Below, in pieces: positions 22,888 through 34,000 of a stretch of DNA of 64,000 bases. Position numbers and translations under genes: made by a program. The notes below the pieces were generated by a model. That model did not search any database, was not told the origin of the DNA, and worked only from the letters and a program-made list of their open reading frames with translations. Numbering within the stretch: position 1 is the first letter of the stretch; the number at the start of each line of letters is the position of its first letter. The DNA comes from Bactericera cockerelli (lineage: Eukaryota > Arthropoda > Insecta > Hemiptera > Triozidae), in contig CM044967.1 in the NCBI GenBank assembly GCA_024516035.1, positions 11,454,092 through 11,518,091 of the forward strand. Direction: 5' to 3'.

Positions 22888-25800
22888 TTAGTCCTTTAGT
22901 TGTGTCAGTGATTTTTCCAACTTGAAATCATAACAGAACTCCTCTTCAATTTCTTCTGCAGTTTTTACTCTTAATTGAGGCACCGATTTCTGGAACAATG
23001 AAAGAAAAACATAAAATGCCAATTATGGGCACAATACTTCCTTGTGAATGCTACACATTGTACACTTGGCAAATTTTTTTTATCTACTTTGCATTACTGC
23101 TATATTTTGAGATTTATCACTAAATCACTCATAACCAATTCTTTTGGAATCAGTTTTAAATGGTAATATAGCGTTTTTCATGCATTCTAGGTCAGCGGTC
23201 GGCAACCTTTTGAACTACGCGGACCCCTTGCTTATCTCGAAAAAATTTAAGGGACCCCCACATTACAAAGCTAGACATAGAGAGTTAGGGGAAGTAGGGT
23301 TCTTCAGACTATTTATGATTCGAGTTCATGAGCTATTTTTCTTCTTCTTTTTTTTAAATCCTGAAATGGCTTCGCGGACCCCCAATTTAGCTCTCGCGGA
23401 CCCCCGGGGGTCCGGGTACCCCAGGTTGCTAACCGCTGTTCTAGGTTATACAAAAAAATCTGTATACGTAAGTGGAAGAAGACCTTATTTTTGCATATTT
23501 CGTCCAATTTTCTTAAATACCAGAGCTCAATTTAAAAAGCTGTATTAGCTTTTCAAACTATGAATTTATAATTTTTATTGATAATATTATGAAAAAAATA
23601 AATACAAAAAAAAATAATATTTCGAAAAATTTGTAAGCAGACACACAAAACGACATTAAAAAAAGCTGTGAAACACTTCATCTTCAGTCAAAAAGAAAAT
23701 AGATTACTAAATAATATTACATAAGATGGAGTTTACATTATTCTTACCAAAACGCCATCCACACTATTATTGATCAGTGGGTTTAGCTCAAATGGAACAC
23801 CATGCAGGCCTGCAACATAAAATTATGATATAAATTATATATAAAAAATTGAAGATTGATAAAAAACTACTAAGGTAAGAAACATTCAAAGCCTAATTTT
23901 CATAAATTAAAAAAAAAACTCTTTGATTTTAAAAATGACCTGTTATAAAAAATGAGTCAATGATTGATTTTAAAATGTTAACTGAAAATGTACTGATTAT
24001 ACAGGGTGACACAGAAAAACTCACACATTAATGTTAATCAGGATGAGGAAGAAGATAAGGGGAGTGAGGTGTGAAGAGGGAATATTTGCAAGTGAAAATG
24101 AATAATGATTAAAAAAGAAAAGAGATTGAAATAAAAAATTAAATTTGAAAGAATAATAAAAATAAATGTTAATTAGATATGGTTATCCCCTAGTGTTATT
24201 AATTAAATTATTTTTCAAGTGAGGTTTCTTTTTCGAGTTAATAAAATGATTTTTTGAGGTTTGGCAAGATTTGAAATCTTTATACTTTCTAAAGCCAAAT
24301 TAGATTGAGAGAATTTTGGGGGTAAAATTGAACAACAAGAACATTATACAAGGTGAACAGGAAACACTGGTTCAGGGTGGTTGTCTGAAAAGTCACAAGT
24401 ATAGCCAACAGTATCAAAATAAAGATTCTATGTTATGAGGAAAGTTGTGTGATGTTCATGCCAGATTTGTTTTATCTTTGAAATTAAAAAGAAAAGAAAA
24501 TATACTAAGAAGAAATTAGTATTTGTTACTAAAAACAAGAGCTTTCAAAACGTATTGAAGCTTCAAACTTTATTGAAGGATTTAATTTATAAGACGAGTT
24601 TAGTTCTGGACTGGCCAGAAAAATATCTAGAACAACTTCTCACTTTTTCGTTTTTACTGATATCTAACACTTACCATCGTCAGGCCCAATGGTAGCATAG
24701 TTAGATGGGGGCGGTCTTGGTGCTGGACGTGATGGCCTGAGATTGTTATCTACAGGAGAGTTGAAAGGAGGACTGGGAGCCCTCAGTTTACGGCCTATAG
24801 GGGGGATATTTTCGTATGAGCTGATGGGACCAATGAGACTATTACGAGAAGGGGTTACCCTGTGAATAGAAGGTGTACATTCAATCTCAAATTGGAAAAG
24901 GCCTCATTTGACAGATATGCTACAAGCTTTGTCAGGCAATAACATAAATCACTGGCGCTCTCAACAGGGTTGGTATTGAAAAGAGCATCTAGCGGTAAAA
25001 TGTAAGGTTGGGAGCGCCAGAATCAATCAACCTCAAACATGAGGAAGAGGCTGAACAATTCCAACCCCAAGTAAGATTGTGAAAAGGAAAAATGACAGAA
25101 TTATAGTTTGAATTTGGAAATGGAGACTAAATACAAAATCGGTAAATGTTCAACCTCTTTTCTTGCTATAAGCCTCAGTTAAATGTGAATTGACGACTAG
25201 AAGTGGTACTCACTGGCACAATAAGGTTAGTTAAGAACATTGTCTTAAGCAGTTGTCAAAGTATGTCCTCAATAAAAATTGCAAAAAAAAAAGAACCAGG
25301 AGTAACTTCTAGCAGTTGATGAGCTAAGAGGATTATCATCACTTCATCATGGAGCTACAAATTTATAATATTATAATATTAAAATACTCACGGGTAAAGA
25401 TGGTCTGAGAGAGTCTCATTAACATTGGCTCCTTGTTTGTACATAAGGTCAATCCATTTAGATCGCTGAGAAAAATAAGAACAAAGAGGTAACTTATTAG
25501 AATATTTCAAATAATTAGGGGTAAGCAAATTTAAATAAATAAATGTGTATTCTTTGTGTTTTGTATCACAATTTTATTAAGTGCAGAATTATAGGAGTTT
25601 TCCTTTTTCTCAATTCTTGTTTATCATTGCCTGATAATTTTGCAACTGGTTGCTACTCACATGCAGATCATGGAAGGATTCTCATATTATTCCATTGATT
25701 GATATAGAACATGATAATATAGGGTAAAATAATATTCTTAATGTGAGATATTCTAATTAAATTATTACATTCCAGGTCTAGCAAGTGAGAGACAAAATAA

Positions 25801-28800
25801 GAAGAATAGTCAGTTTATAAACTCTTTACTAACTAAATTTGGTTTCTTTTGTTTTATAAGTTATAATTAAGACTATATACTGTGATATATTTTTCGGTAA
25901 ATATCCAAAACTGAGCGAAAGTGTTGGGATCAACTACACACAAACTTTCACACCAGTGAAGAAATAATTATTCGTCTAGCATGTATGTACTACAAATATA
26001 ACATTTTAAAATCTGTTTACCCTGAGAAATCAATTAGCCTTCACAGAGGTTTCTTTGACTTAGCTTGAAACACTATGTCTGAGATACAACTCTTGGCAAG
26101 TGATCTTTTTGTAAGACGGTAACATATCTGCCTTTTTCTCCAAGCTCTTTGATCTAGAGGTAAAACATAGTGTGAAAAATTATGATCTGGTTATTCATTT
26201 TAAAAGTTAAAAAGTTAAGTATCATATTTGTGTTAATCACTTTTGTGATGTCACAACTACTCAAACTTGCTTTACTATATCTACGCTGAATCTTAACACT
26301 GACCTCCAAGATACAAGTCTGCGCCTTATCTTCAAGCTACTGAGGTAATTTTGAAATCAATTAATAGAGTAGTCACCATGCTCATGGAGTAATACACATG
26401 GTGACCTGGGATGAAATACTGACTGGTAAATTTATTTAGGGTTTAGGATTAAGAACCGACAGGAAGGTATTCCTCCTTCATTGCTCTCTATATCTAAAAA
26501 CTCATTAGATTTAATCACAAAAAAAAAAAATCTCAAGGTTTTCTTTTTTTTTGGATGTTTAACTTCACTTTTTCATATATAAATTTTTCCTTGATTTTTT
26601 CTTTACTTATTTGTGATGGGTTTTGAATTCAATCTCCAATACTTATTGATATTAGAAGTTATGTGTTTATTCTTGATGTATAGTACTAAAACCTATATTG
26701 TGAAATTTCAATTCATTTAATATAAAATATTTACCACTTATCGAGTCTTCGTTTCGATATCAACAAATATCAGGTAGTTTTCTATATTAAAAATGCGCTT
26801 CTCCACATATAATCTGAATTCTTCTTGTTTTGGATACTAACAAATAGTTTATCTACAGAAAAATGATAGACTTTTTCCAACATATAGCAGCTGATAGTCT
26901 CATTATAGGTTTGGATAGCCTGGAATGATTAATTTAATATCACACTTATGAATTTGTCTGACAAGGTGCATTTTATCTAAAAATAGAGCTACTTTCATAT
27001 GATCCAGTTCTGGAGCAGTGAAGATTTTACTAGCACTTTATGAATATTGTCTAAGAGGGTGCATTTAAATCATTACACACTAAATACAATGACCTTTCAT
27101 TTTCCATCACATCCAACTTTACCTGTATTTGACCACACTATACAATATCCAGGACCTAGGTGCTTAGGAGTATGGGGATTTTTTTTATATAACATATATT
27201 ACAAAAGAACACATGTACTTGGGGTACATGTGGACAAAATAATGGCCATGTTCAACACCTGACCATAACTGTCATGTGACTTATAACTTGCTGGATTTTT
27301 CTCAGTATAATCTGTGATTTGTTTACTTAGTTCATGGTAGTTTCAATACAAAGTACCTGACCCAATTAAAAAAAAAAAAAAAAAAAATGATTTCAATGGA
27401 AAACTTGATTTTTAACAAAAGTGTCCACTTGTGCCCTGCTCTCCCCTAACTGATTTCATTAACCCATTGCATACCATGGGTATCATAAATGAAAGACAAC
27501 ATATGTTTTCTGGGTACCTGGTTATCAGATATGATAGAAGGGGTCATCCTTATCATAGAGGCTGGTTATCAAATGTGATAATAATAATAATAATAATAAT
27601 AACTCTTTATTGACAAGAATAATATTGACAAAGGGCGTGATTATTGCCTGAGGCAATCTCTGCCATCAAACCCATACGGTTACCACTTATTTGATTTCGA
27701 GAAGTAAAGTGTTACTGATGTTATCATATATTTTTTTTAAAAAAAAAGAGGAAAAAATGTATAAATATAGGTATATATAAAAGAGAGAATATGATATATT
27801 ATATCCGCGTGAGGAGACAGAAGAAGAGAAGAAGGAAGAAAAGAAACGAAGGAGGAAGAAGAGAAGAAGGAAGAAGAAGAAAAGAAGGAAGAAGAAGAAA
27901 AGAAGGAGCCAGTACTCAATTATCAAACCGATTTGAAATGTTCAATCAGTAAACGCCTAAAGGAAGACATGCGTTCACAGACCCTAACCTCATGGGGAAG
28001 TGAGTTCCACAACCTAGCACCCTGCACAGCAAATGAGCCAGAGAAGAAATTAGTCCTGTGTATTGGAATCGTAAGAAGGGCAGCATCCTCAGATCTGGTG
28101 TTATGAGAATGCTGAGACAGTGATGAAAACTTTGATGCAAGGTAAAGAGGATTTTGTGTGTTCAATACCCGCCACAATAACAAAAGAATATGAATGTCAC
28201 GCCGTTCTTGCATAGTAAACCAACCCAAAGACTCACGACACAAACTGACATGATCATATTTGCGTAAACCAAATATGTATCTGACGCAGGCATTTTGCAA
28301 TCTTTGGCTTTTTTGTTTAACCTTCTGAGTAGTGTTAGTGAAAAGAACATCACTATATTCAAGAATAGGTAAGATCAATGCGGTGCAAAGCATTTTACGA
28401 ACACCAAATGGCAGAATTCTCCTTACGGCTTTCAACGAATGGAAGGAATAATAGCACTTCTTAGAAACAGCATTGATATAGGGGACCCAAGAAAGAGTAG
28501 AATCAAAGAGTATTCCAAGATTTTTAACTTGATTTGAATAAGGTATACTGACATTATTAAAATGGAGCCTACTTAAGGAGAGATCAATACGAGATAAAAG
28601 TGAAGAGGAACCTATTACAATGGCCTGAAATTTTTTATAACAATAGACAATATAACAAAAATTGCATGCTTAGTGGATTCCTTATTTTGGTTATCACAAG
28701 TGATAGACACGGACTCCTATGTAAATAAAAATTATTAATTATCAGAGGAAACCTGTGTATCAAATGTGATGGACAGCTGAAATCGATTAAATTGAGCTCG

Positions 28801-29684
28801 GTCTCCTGGGGTTATCAGGTTCAAGGGCTTGGGGTGCAATGGGTCAAAGTAGTGAGATTAGTTATTGAGTGAGTCATAGAAAAGTTACTCTTTTCATCAA
28901 GTGAGTCATTGTGGAGTCTCAGATGAGTCAAAAGTACCTTCTCTAGATTAGTATATTGAGTGCAGTCTAGGGATTCTAGTGCACTATACTTCCTGAAGAG
29001 TGTGGAATATCTTGAATACCATAGTCTATAAAAGCTGATCCTGAATAACTAAACATAAGTACTGTAAACATGGGCAAAATTATAGACATTTTTGTTATAC
29101 CTCTGTGGCACCAAGTCTCTATTTGAGAACTGTCTTAGATGAGGAAAACCAGTGCTAAGGTCATAACTTAAGAACTCAATTTTGTCTATTAATTTTGCCC
29201 TAAGTTTATGTGTCCAATCTTCATCTTCCACATATACTATACTAGCGGGCTGTCACCCGCTTTGTGGGCCGAGGCATGGCCGTGAAAGCAAAAAATCCTT
29301 TTTCGCCAATGGCAGGTGTTTTAGTGGGAATTTCGAAAAATCCCGTCTTATTGCACATCTAGACTATAAGACAAAGCTACCTACCAAATTTCAGCTTCCT
29401 AGGACTTACGGTTTGGGCTGTAGAGCGATGATCAGTCAGTCAGTGACTTTGACATTTATATATAGAGATTTTTTGTTTGGGGATTCCCAACATAGTATAT
29501 ATATTTCTTGATTGGGGATCTCCCACATAGACCTACCATAGGTGTTTCGTTTGGGGAAACCTCAAGAATAGAATAAAAATTTGGTAAAGTACATTGAACT
29601 TACCACAGTGTAACTTGGAGGGCATTTCTGGATGTCTTCAAGAACTGATATTGCTGTGATTGGTTTATCATCAGGAATAAATGA
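22888..29684 (-). CDS. Mvb12: Mvb12, ESCRT-I subunit (partial model, five exons)
   Basis: The MVB12 protein is the fourth subunit of ESCRT-I, which sorts ubiquitylated cargo into endosomal vesicles. Exons read on the minus strand are 29684-29604, 25465-25392, 24859-24675, 23809-23748 and 22989-22888 (stop TAA). All have GT-AG boundaries and splice in phase, giving 167 codons without a start. The first exon reads PITAISVLEDIQKCPPSYTV, the opening strand of a MABP domain. The 185-bp exon is proline-rich (RPSRPAPRPPP). The last two exons encode the UMA box: GLHGVPFELNP, then VKTAEEIEEEFCYDF, closely matching the family pattern GVPF...IEEEY.Y.F. About 120 residues of MABP core expected between the first two exons are not visible, and no initiator exon was identified. 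The gene is divergent from the Kelch gene on its right. Confidence 0.88.
23193..23438. mobile_element. hAT-like MITE, 246 bp, in an Mvb12 intron
   Basis: The ends are CAGCGGTCGGCAACC on the left and GGTTGCTAACCGCTG on the right. It is flanked by a perfect 8-bp duplication TTCTAGGT (23185-23192 and 23439-23446). CAG...CTG ends with an 8-bp duplication are diagnostic of the hAT superfamily. The GC-rich interior repeats CGCGGACCCCC. It lies in the last Mvb12 intron. Confidence 0.93.
26225..26345 (-). mobile_element. SINE family E, diverged, in the large Mvb12 intron
   Basis: It matches the family E tail (GTGTTAATCACTTTTGTGAT, CTCAAACTTGCTTTACTA) and a decayed head through CCTTATCTTCAAGCTACTGA. 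A possible family C remnant (GGTGACCTGGGATGAAATAC) follows near 26400. Confidence 0.6.
27463..28843. mobile_element. TTAA MITE carrying a LINE insertion
   Basis: It starts CCCATTGCATACCATGGG after TTAA (27459-27462). It ends CTTGGGGTGCAATGGG before TCAA, a mutated TTAA (28844-28847). The left part has the palindromic unit GGTTATCAGATATGATA at 27520 and a related one at 27564. The right part from about 28690 has GGTTATCACAAGTGATA. The LINE at about 27577-28686 splits it. Confidence 0.75.
27577..28686 (-). mobile_element. 5'-truncated non-LTR retrotransposon, reverse transcriptase C-terminus
   Basis: On the minus strand an uninterrupted frame from about 28660 to the stop near 27923 encodes the thumb and C-terminal part of a CR1/L2/Jockey-type reverse transcriptase. 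Landmarks are VKNLGILFDSTLSW, then AVRRILPFGVRKMLCTALIL, LEYSDVLF, SQRLQNACVRYIFGLR and ARLWNSLPHEVR. The catalytic palm motif is absent because the copy is 5' truncated. The 3' UTR has an A/G-rich purine tract complement (27830-27905), the hairpin TTGCCTCAGGCAA, CAATAAAGAG and a (TTA)n end. An intact frame suggests recent insertion. It lies in the Mvb12 intron. Confidence 0.9.
29072..29200. mobile_element. Short MITE, family Q (copy 2)
   Basis: GGGCAAAATTATAGAC to GTCTATTAATTTTGCCC, with ATACCTCTGTGGCACCAAGT inside. Same layout as 5864-5995. Confidence 0.75.
29242..29468 (-). mobile_element. Non-autonomous Helitron, 227 bp
   Basis: On the minus strand it begins TCTCTATATATAAATGTC directly after an A. 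It ends with the hairpin GCGGGTGACAGCCCGC running into CTAG, followed by T. A 5' TC, 3' hairpin plus CTRR and insertion between A and T are Helitron hallmarks, all present here. No protein is encoded. It lies in the first visible Mvb12 intron. Confidence 0.85.
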
Positions 29685-29689
29685 CTGAA

Positions 29690-31007
29690 ACACTTGTCTA
29701 ATCATGATTGATTCAAAAACCAATCACATACCTTGGAAGGTTTTGCTCTTGCCCCAGAGATCAGGGATTGTAAAATAATTTACGAAGCTTACAACATAAA
29801 AAGAAACAAACAACTTCACTAAAAATTGAGGTAATGAAGTAAAGAATTCGAGTTGATTGAAAATTATAACAATGCAATATACCAGAGAATGTACCGATTT
29901 GAATTTTGAATAACAAATAAAACAATGATTATTATTATTTGTTATTGTAAACAGAAGTTTAGATTGCAATGTTGCCGAGTCTATCTAGTCCGTATAGTCC
30001 GTAATCTACAGTTGGGCTCTTAAGTTGAGGCTAGTTCCTCTTGACCAACGAAATTGAAATTATACCTATGGGTCATTGGAGTGTAAAACTCCCACCCTGG
30101 AGAAACTCAATTTAGAACGATAAATCTAAAAGAGAATCATTGGACATGACAGGAGCCAAAAGTCCTATCTCACGGACCTTATGCCTCCATGAAAAATATC
30201 AAACAAGTTCAATCAGGCAACACTGTCTGTAATCTAAACAAGTACAAAAGTAACAGAAGTTCAAAGTTTCAAACTTCAAAAAGAAATTTATTGGAAATTG
30301 TAATATTGCACCAGTACCTTCTTAATTGCTCTTTCTTTTTACTCAAAGGTTTTGCTTTTCACCCAGTCGCATCTGCCGTTCTGCTGATACTACAGTATAT
30401 CGGTTATTATCTCGTACTTCCCCTTTGTGATAAGTACCACAACTTTTCAATTCCAGTTCTCCTGAGATATTGTCTGGTAGACAGTTCTTTGAATCAGTAT
30501 TTATGGTAAGAGAAAATCAAACATCATTAAATTTATATGGTACCAGCAGTTTGCCCGTCCTTTGTAACGGGACTTGATTTAAAAAAACACACATAGTCAC
30601 AGAAATTAACTTATTAGACTGAAGTATTAAAATATGAAAATAGAGAGAGAATTATAATGTCAGGGCACTGCACTGGCTAGTTTGCTAGGGATTCTGAGGT
30701 TTGTCAAAGTAAATCCTTAGGTATCGCCTTTTGGCCTTTTACCATACTGGTAAATGTCCATGCCTTATTTTATTTTTATATTTTTTCAGGCAAAAATATG
30801 GTGGTTCTGAGGGGGTTAATTCTCATGAAAATTTTGATATCTGTAACAGTTTGGGCTGTGGTATTGGTATAAATCAATCATTGGGGTTATCATTGAAATG
30901 AAACTGAATGACTAGCCCAATTGCATCATTGCTATTGTTACTAAAAGAAACTTATTAATTATATTTATGTACCTATCACAATTTATTAATTTTAATTTAT
31001 GTTTCAG
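29690..31007. promoter_or_regulatory. Intergenic region between divergent Mvb12 and Kelch genes
   Basis: Mvb12 is read leftwards and the Kelch gene rightwards from this 1.3-kb interval. It should hold 5' UTR exons of both and possibly a shared promoter. The Kelch ATG exon is preceded by an acceptor (TTATGTTTCAG), so at least one upstream non-coding exon exists. No clear TATA box was found. A 106-codon open frame at 30189-30509 has no recognised features. Confidence 0.45.
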
Positions 31008-34000
31008 ATGGCATCTGATGAAACAACAACAACTACAACAACAATGACAGGAGAGGTCCCGGAGAGTCCAGATAGTCTGTAAGATATTTCAAATAAATCT
31101 TTTATTTAATAAGGTTATAGCTCAGGATCAGTGGTAGTTATAGTATTAGCAGAAATAGAGAAAATAGGTCAAGTAACTCTCATCTAGTTTCAAGTTTATT
31201 TTAATGTCAATTTATCAATGCAATGACAAGAATTGTTAGCTACAACACAGACCACTAGCATCTACAGTAGCTCCTGTTTCATGGCGACAAAATAAAAAAA
31301 GGCTGTGAAACACTCATCTTGAGAAAAAAAAACCCAAAAAATGGAAGGGAACTTATCAAAAAAACCTTTGGTCATGAAGATTTTTTATCAACTTAATATA
31401 TTTTTTCCAATACAATTTTTTTTGTACATGAATAAAAAGCTGTTTTAAAATATTAAGAAGATTTTAATTAAAATTGATTGACCTTATCTGGAGACATGGG
31501 TGTTTTTGTAAACATATCTAAATTAGAGACATAATATATTTTAATTACTGTATTGCTGTCATCTAAAAAAATGTTCCTAGACCTCAGCCATTTGTGTTTG
31601 TAAAATATTTTTTAATTTAATTATTAATGAAGTGGTTGAACAGAAGAGTTCAATGAGGAGAACCCTGCATTAAAAAAAAATAATAATAATAACCTGCAAT
31701 TTATTTTTTACTTTTCAGAAACATAAGTTTCTGCTCCACTCTCAGTTCAAAAGACAACACATGTGACTCATTTGTTCGAGAGGATCATTCCAAAAAATTG
31801 TTACTAAATATAAGAGAAATGGTTAGCAAAAATATTCTCACAGATGTAACTTTAAAAACAGAGGCAGGCTATAAAATAAAATGCCATCGTTTGATATTGA
31901 GTGCTAACTGTGAATACTTTAATGTCATGTTCACTGGTCAGTTGCGTGAATCAAGACAAAAAGAAATTACCATTCATAATATTGATGATACTACACTTTC
32001 CTCAATTGTGGATTACTGCTACAGTGGTAAGTAGATTACTGCTACAGTGTTATCTTTGTATACTTTATATACAACATATTATGTACTTTACATGCATCAT
32101 CTTAAGATTTTATAAATACTCATTCATAAATTTAAAGCAGTTGGTGAACAAAAAATCATGTAATTTAGTTTTCTCAATAACTTCTGAACCACTATAAGTA
32201 GAAAACTAATCATTGAATCTCACACACTTATCAAAATTTGAACAGTGAGAATTCTCATTTTTTTTTTTTTTTTTTTTTTTTTTTTCTTGTTGAAAGACTT
32301 ATCTCTTTTGAAATGGCACAGTTTGTGAAAAAAGTGTCTTTAAAATATTGTAAATAGCTGTGTTAATATTTCAGTTTTCTATCTTTAGTTGCTTTGAAGA
32401 TATTATAAACTCCTGAGAGCTTTTCATTTAACTCAATTTTTCTTACATGGAGTTGCAATTATTAATTATAATTATACTTCTCTTAGTATTTGTTCCTCTG
32501 CCAATGTTTTCTTCCTCAGGATCAGTGGATATCTTTGATGAATCCGTAGAAACATTACTAAGTGCTGCTTGTTTACTGCAGCTACCCGATGTAATAACTG
32601 CTTGTACCTCGTTTCTCACAAAGAAGTTACATCCCTCTAATTGTATTGGAATATACAGGTTTGCTGATATGCACAGCTGTGATGAACTCAAGGCGTCTGC
32701 AGAGTCTTTCATTGCTGTAAGTGCATTATACAACATTATATTGTAATTTATTTAGTCAAATATTTATAATTTTGTTGATCATTAATTAATATATGGAGGG
32801 GTGAGAAACACAGTGGTGTATGTCCAAAAAAATTAAAAATGGGTTCATGTTAAAAACTAACTCCCCAGGCCAAGTTCTTTTCAGAAAAATACTGGAGTAA
32901 GTACCCATTTTATAAGCGATATTATCGCTTTATAAAAATAAATTCAACCAATCATTGGTGCATGACTGTAGGAGTAGAAGTGCCAGAATCAAGAAAACCT
33001 GAACAGAGGCCCAAAAATGTCAACCCTACTTAAAAGGGGAGGAGGGCTAAGTAAAAGGAAAAGAAGATTGTTTGCTCCAAGTCATTTCAATCAGCTGCAT
33101 TATCATCATATCTGAAAAATTACTGTCAAGATCCTCTTTTTAAAAAAAATTAGTTTCAAAGAATAGCATGAAAACATATCTGTATTCAATCTCAATTATT
33201 TTACAATGTGTTTTTTCTTATCGATTTTAAGGACCATTTCAATGAAGTGACAAAAAGTAAGGAATTCATGTCCCTCCCATATGCTCATTTAGTCAAATTA
33301 CTTTCCTGTGAAGAGTTGAACATTGAGTCAGAAGTAGATGCTTATGTAGTAAGTATGAAAAAAATACTGTTTTAACACTTTGAGCCCATGAATACCATAT
33401 ATGACTCTCAGCTGACGTTTCATAAAGGACATGAGTACCATATATGACCCTCACCCGAAATTTGACTGTGGACATGAATACTCTATATGGTATTCACGAC
33501 CTTCCTTACTTTGAAGTTCAATCATAAAGTATAAAAGGTACAGCTGAAAAACGTAAATTTATCGAATTTTCTCGACAAAAAACAAAATATTTTACAATAA
33601 AAAAACTTTGGTACGAAGGGTGCAAAACACATTTTTTGCTTTGGTCCCTCGTGCTCACTCGCCGATCCCAGCTCTGGGGCTCAATGTGTTAAGTTTTCTT
33701 TCAAAATATCTCTTCTTGAATTTTAATTAGATGTAAATATTTTTGTCAAACTTTGATAATCACATTACCAATGGTTTGAAAGTAGAATCAGTAGGATAAA
33801 TTATTTACCTGTTGAAATTATTGTACTGTTATTTTACCATAGTGATATTATTGAAAGTACCTGTTAAAAAAACCAAAATTAACAACTATAATGTAGTTGA
33901 ATTTTCTGACTTAAAAGTGGTAAACTTTTAAGGCCAAAAAATTTCGGAACTTGGCCGTATCCAAAATCACTGTAACAATAAGTCATGTTGTGTGATGTGC

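Noticed and set aside
27830..27905. Serine/phenylalanine-rich protein on the minus strand
   Set aside because: It is the purine-rich simple repeat in the LINE 3' UTR.
30189..30509. 106-codon open frame between the divergent genes
   Set aside because: No splice context, no recognisable domain, AT-biased codons; likely chance.
21985..33490. SRF-type CArG boxes (CCATATATGG)
   Set aside because: The words occur only inside MITEs with regular spacing, so a transposon-internal explanation is simpler.
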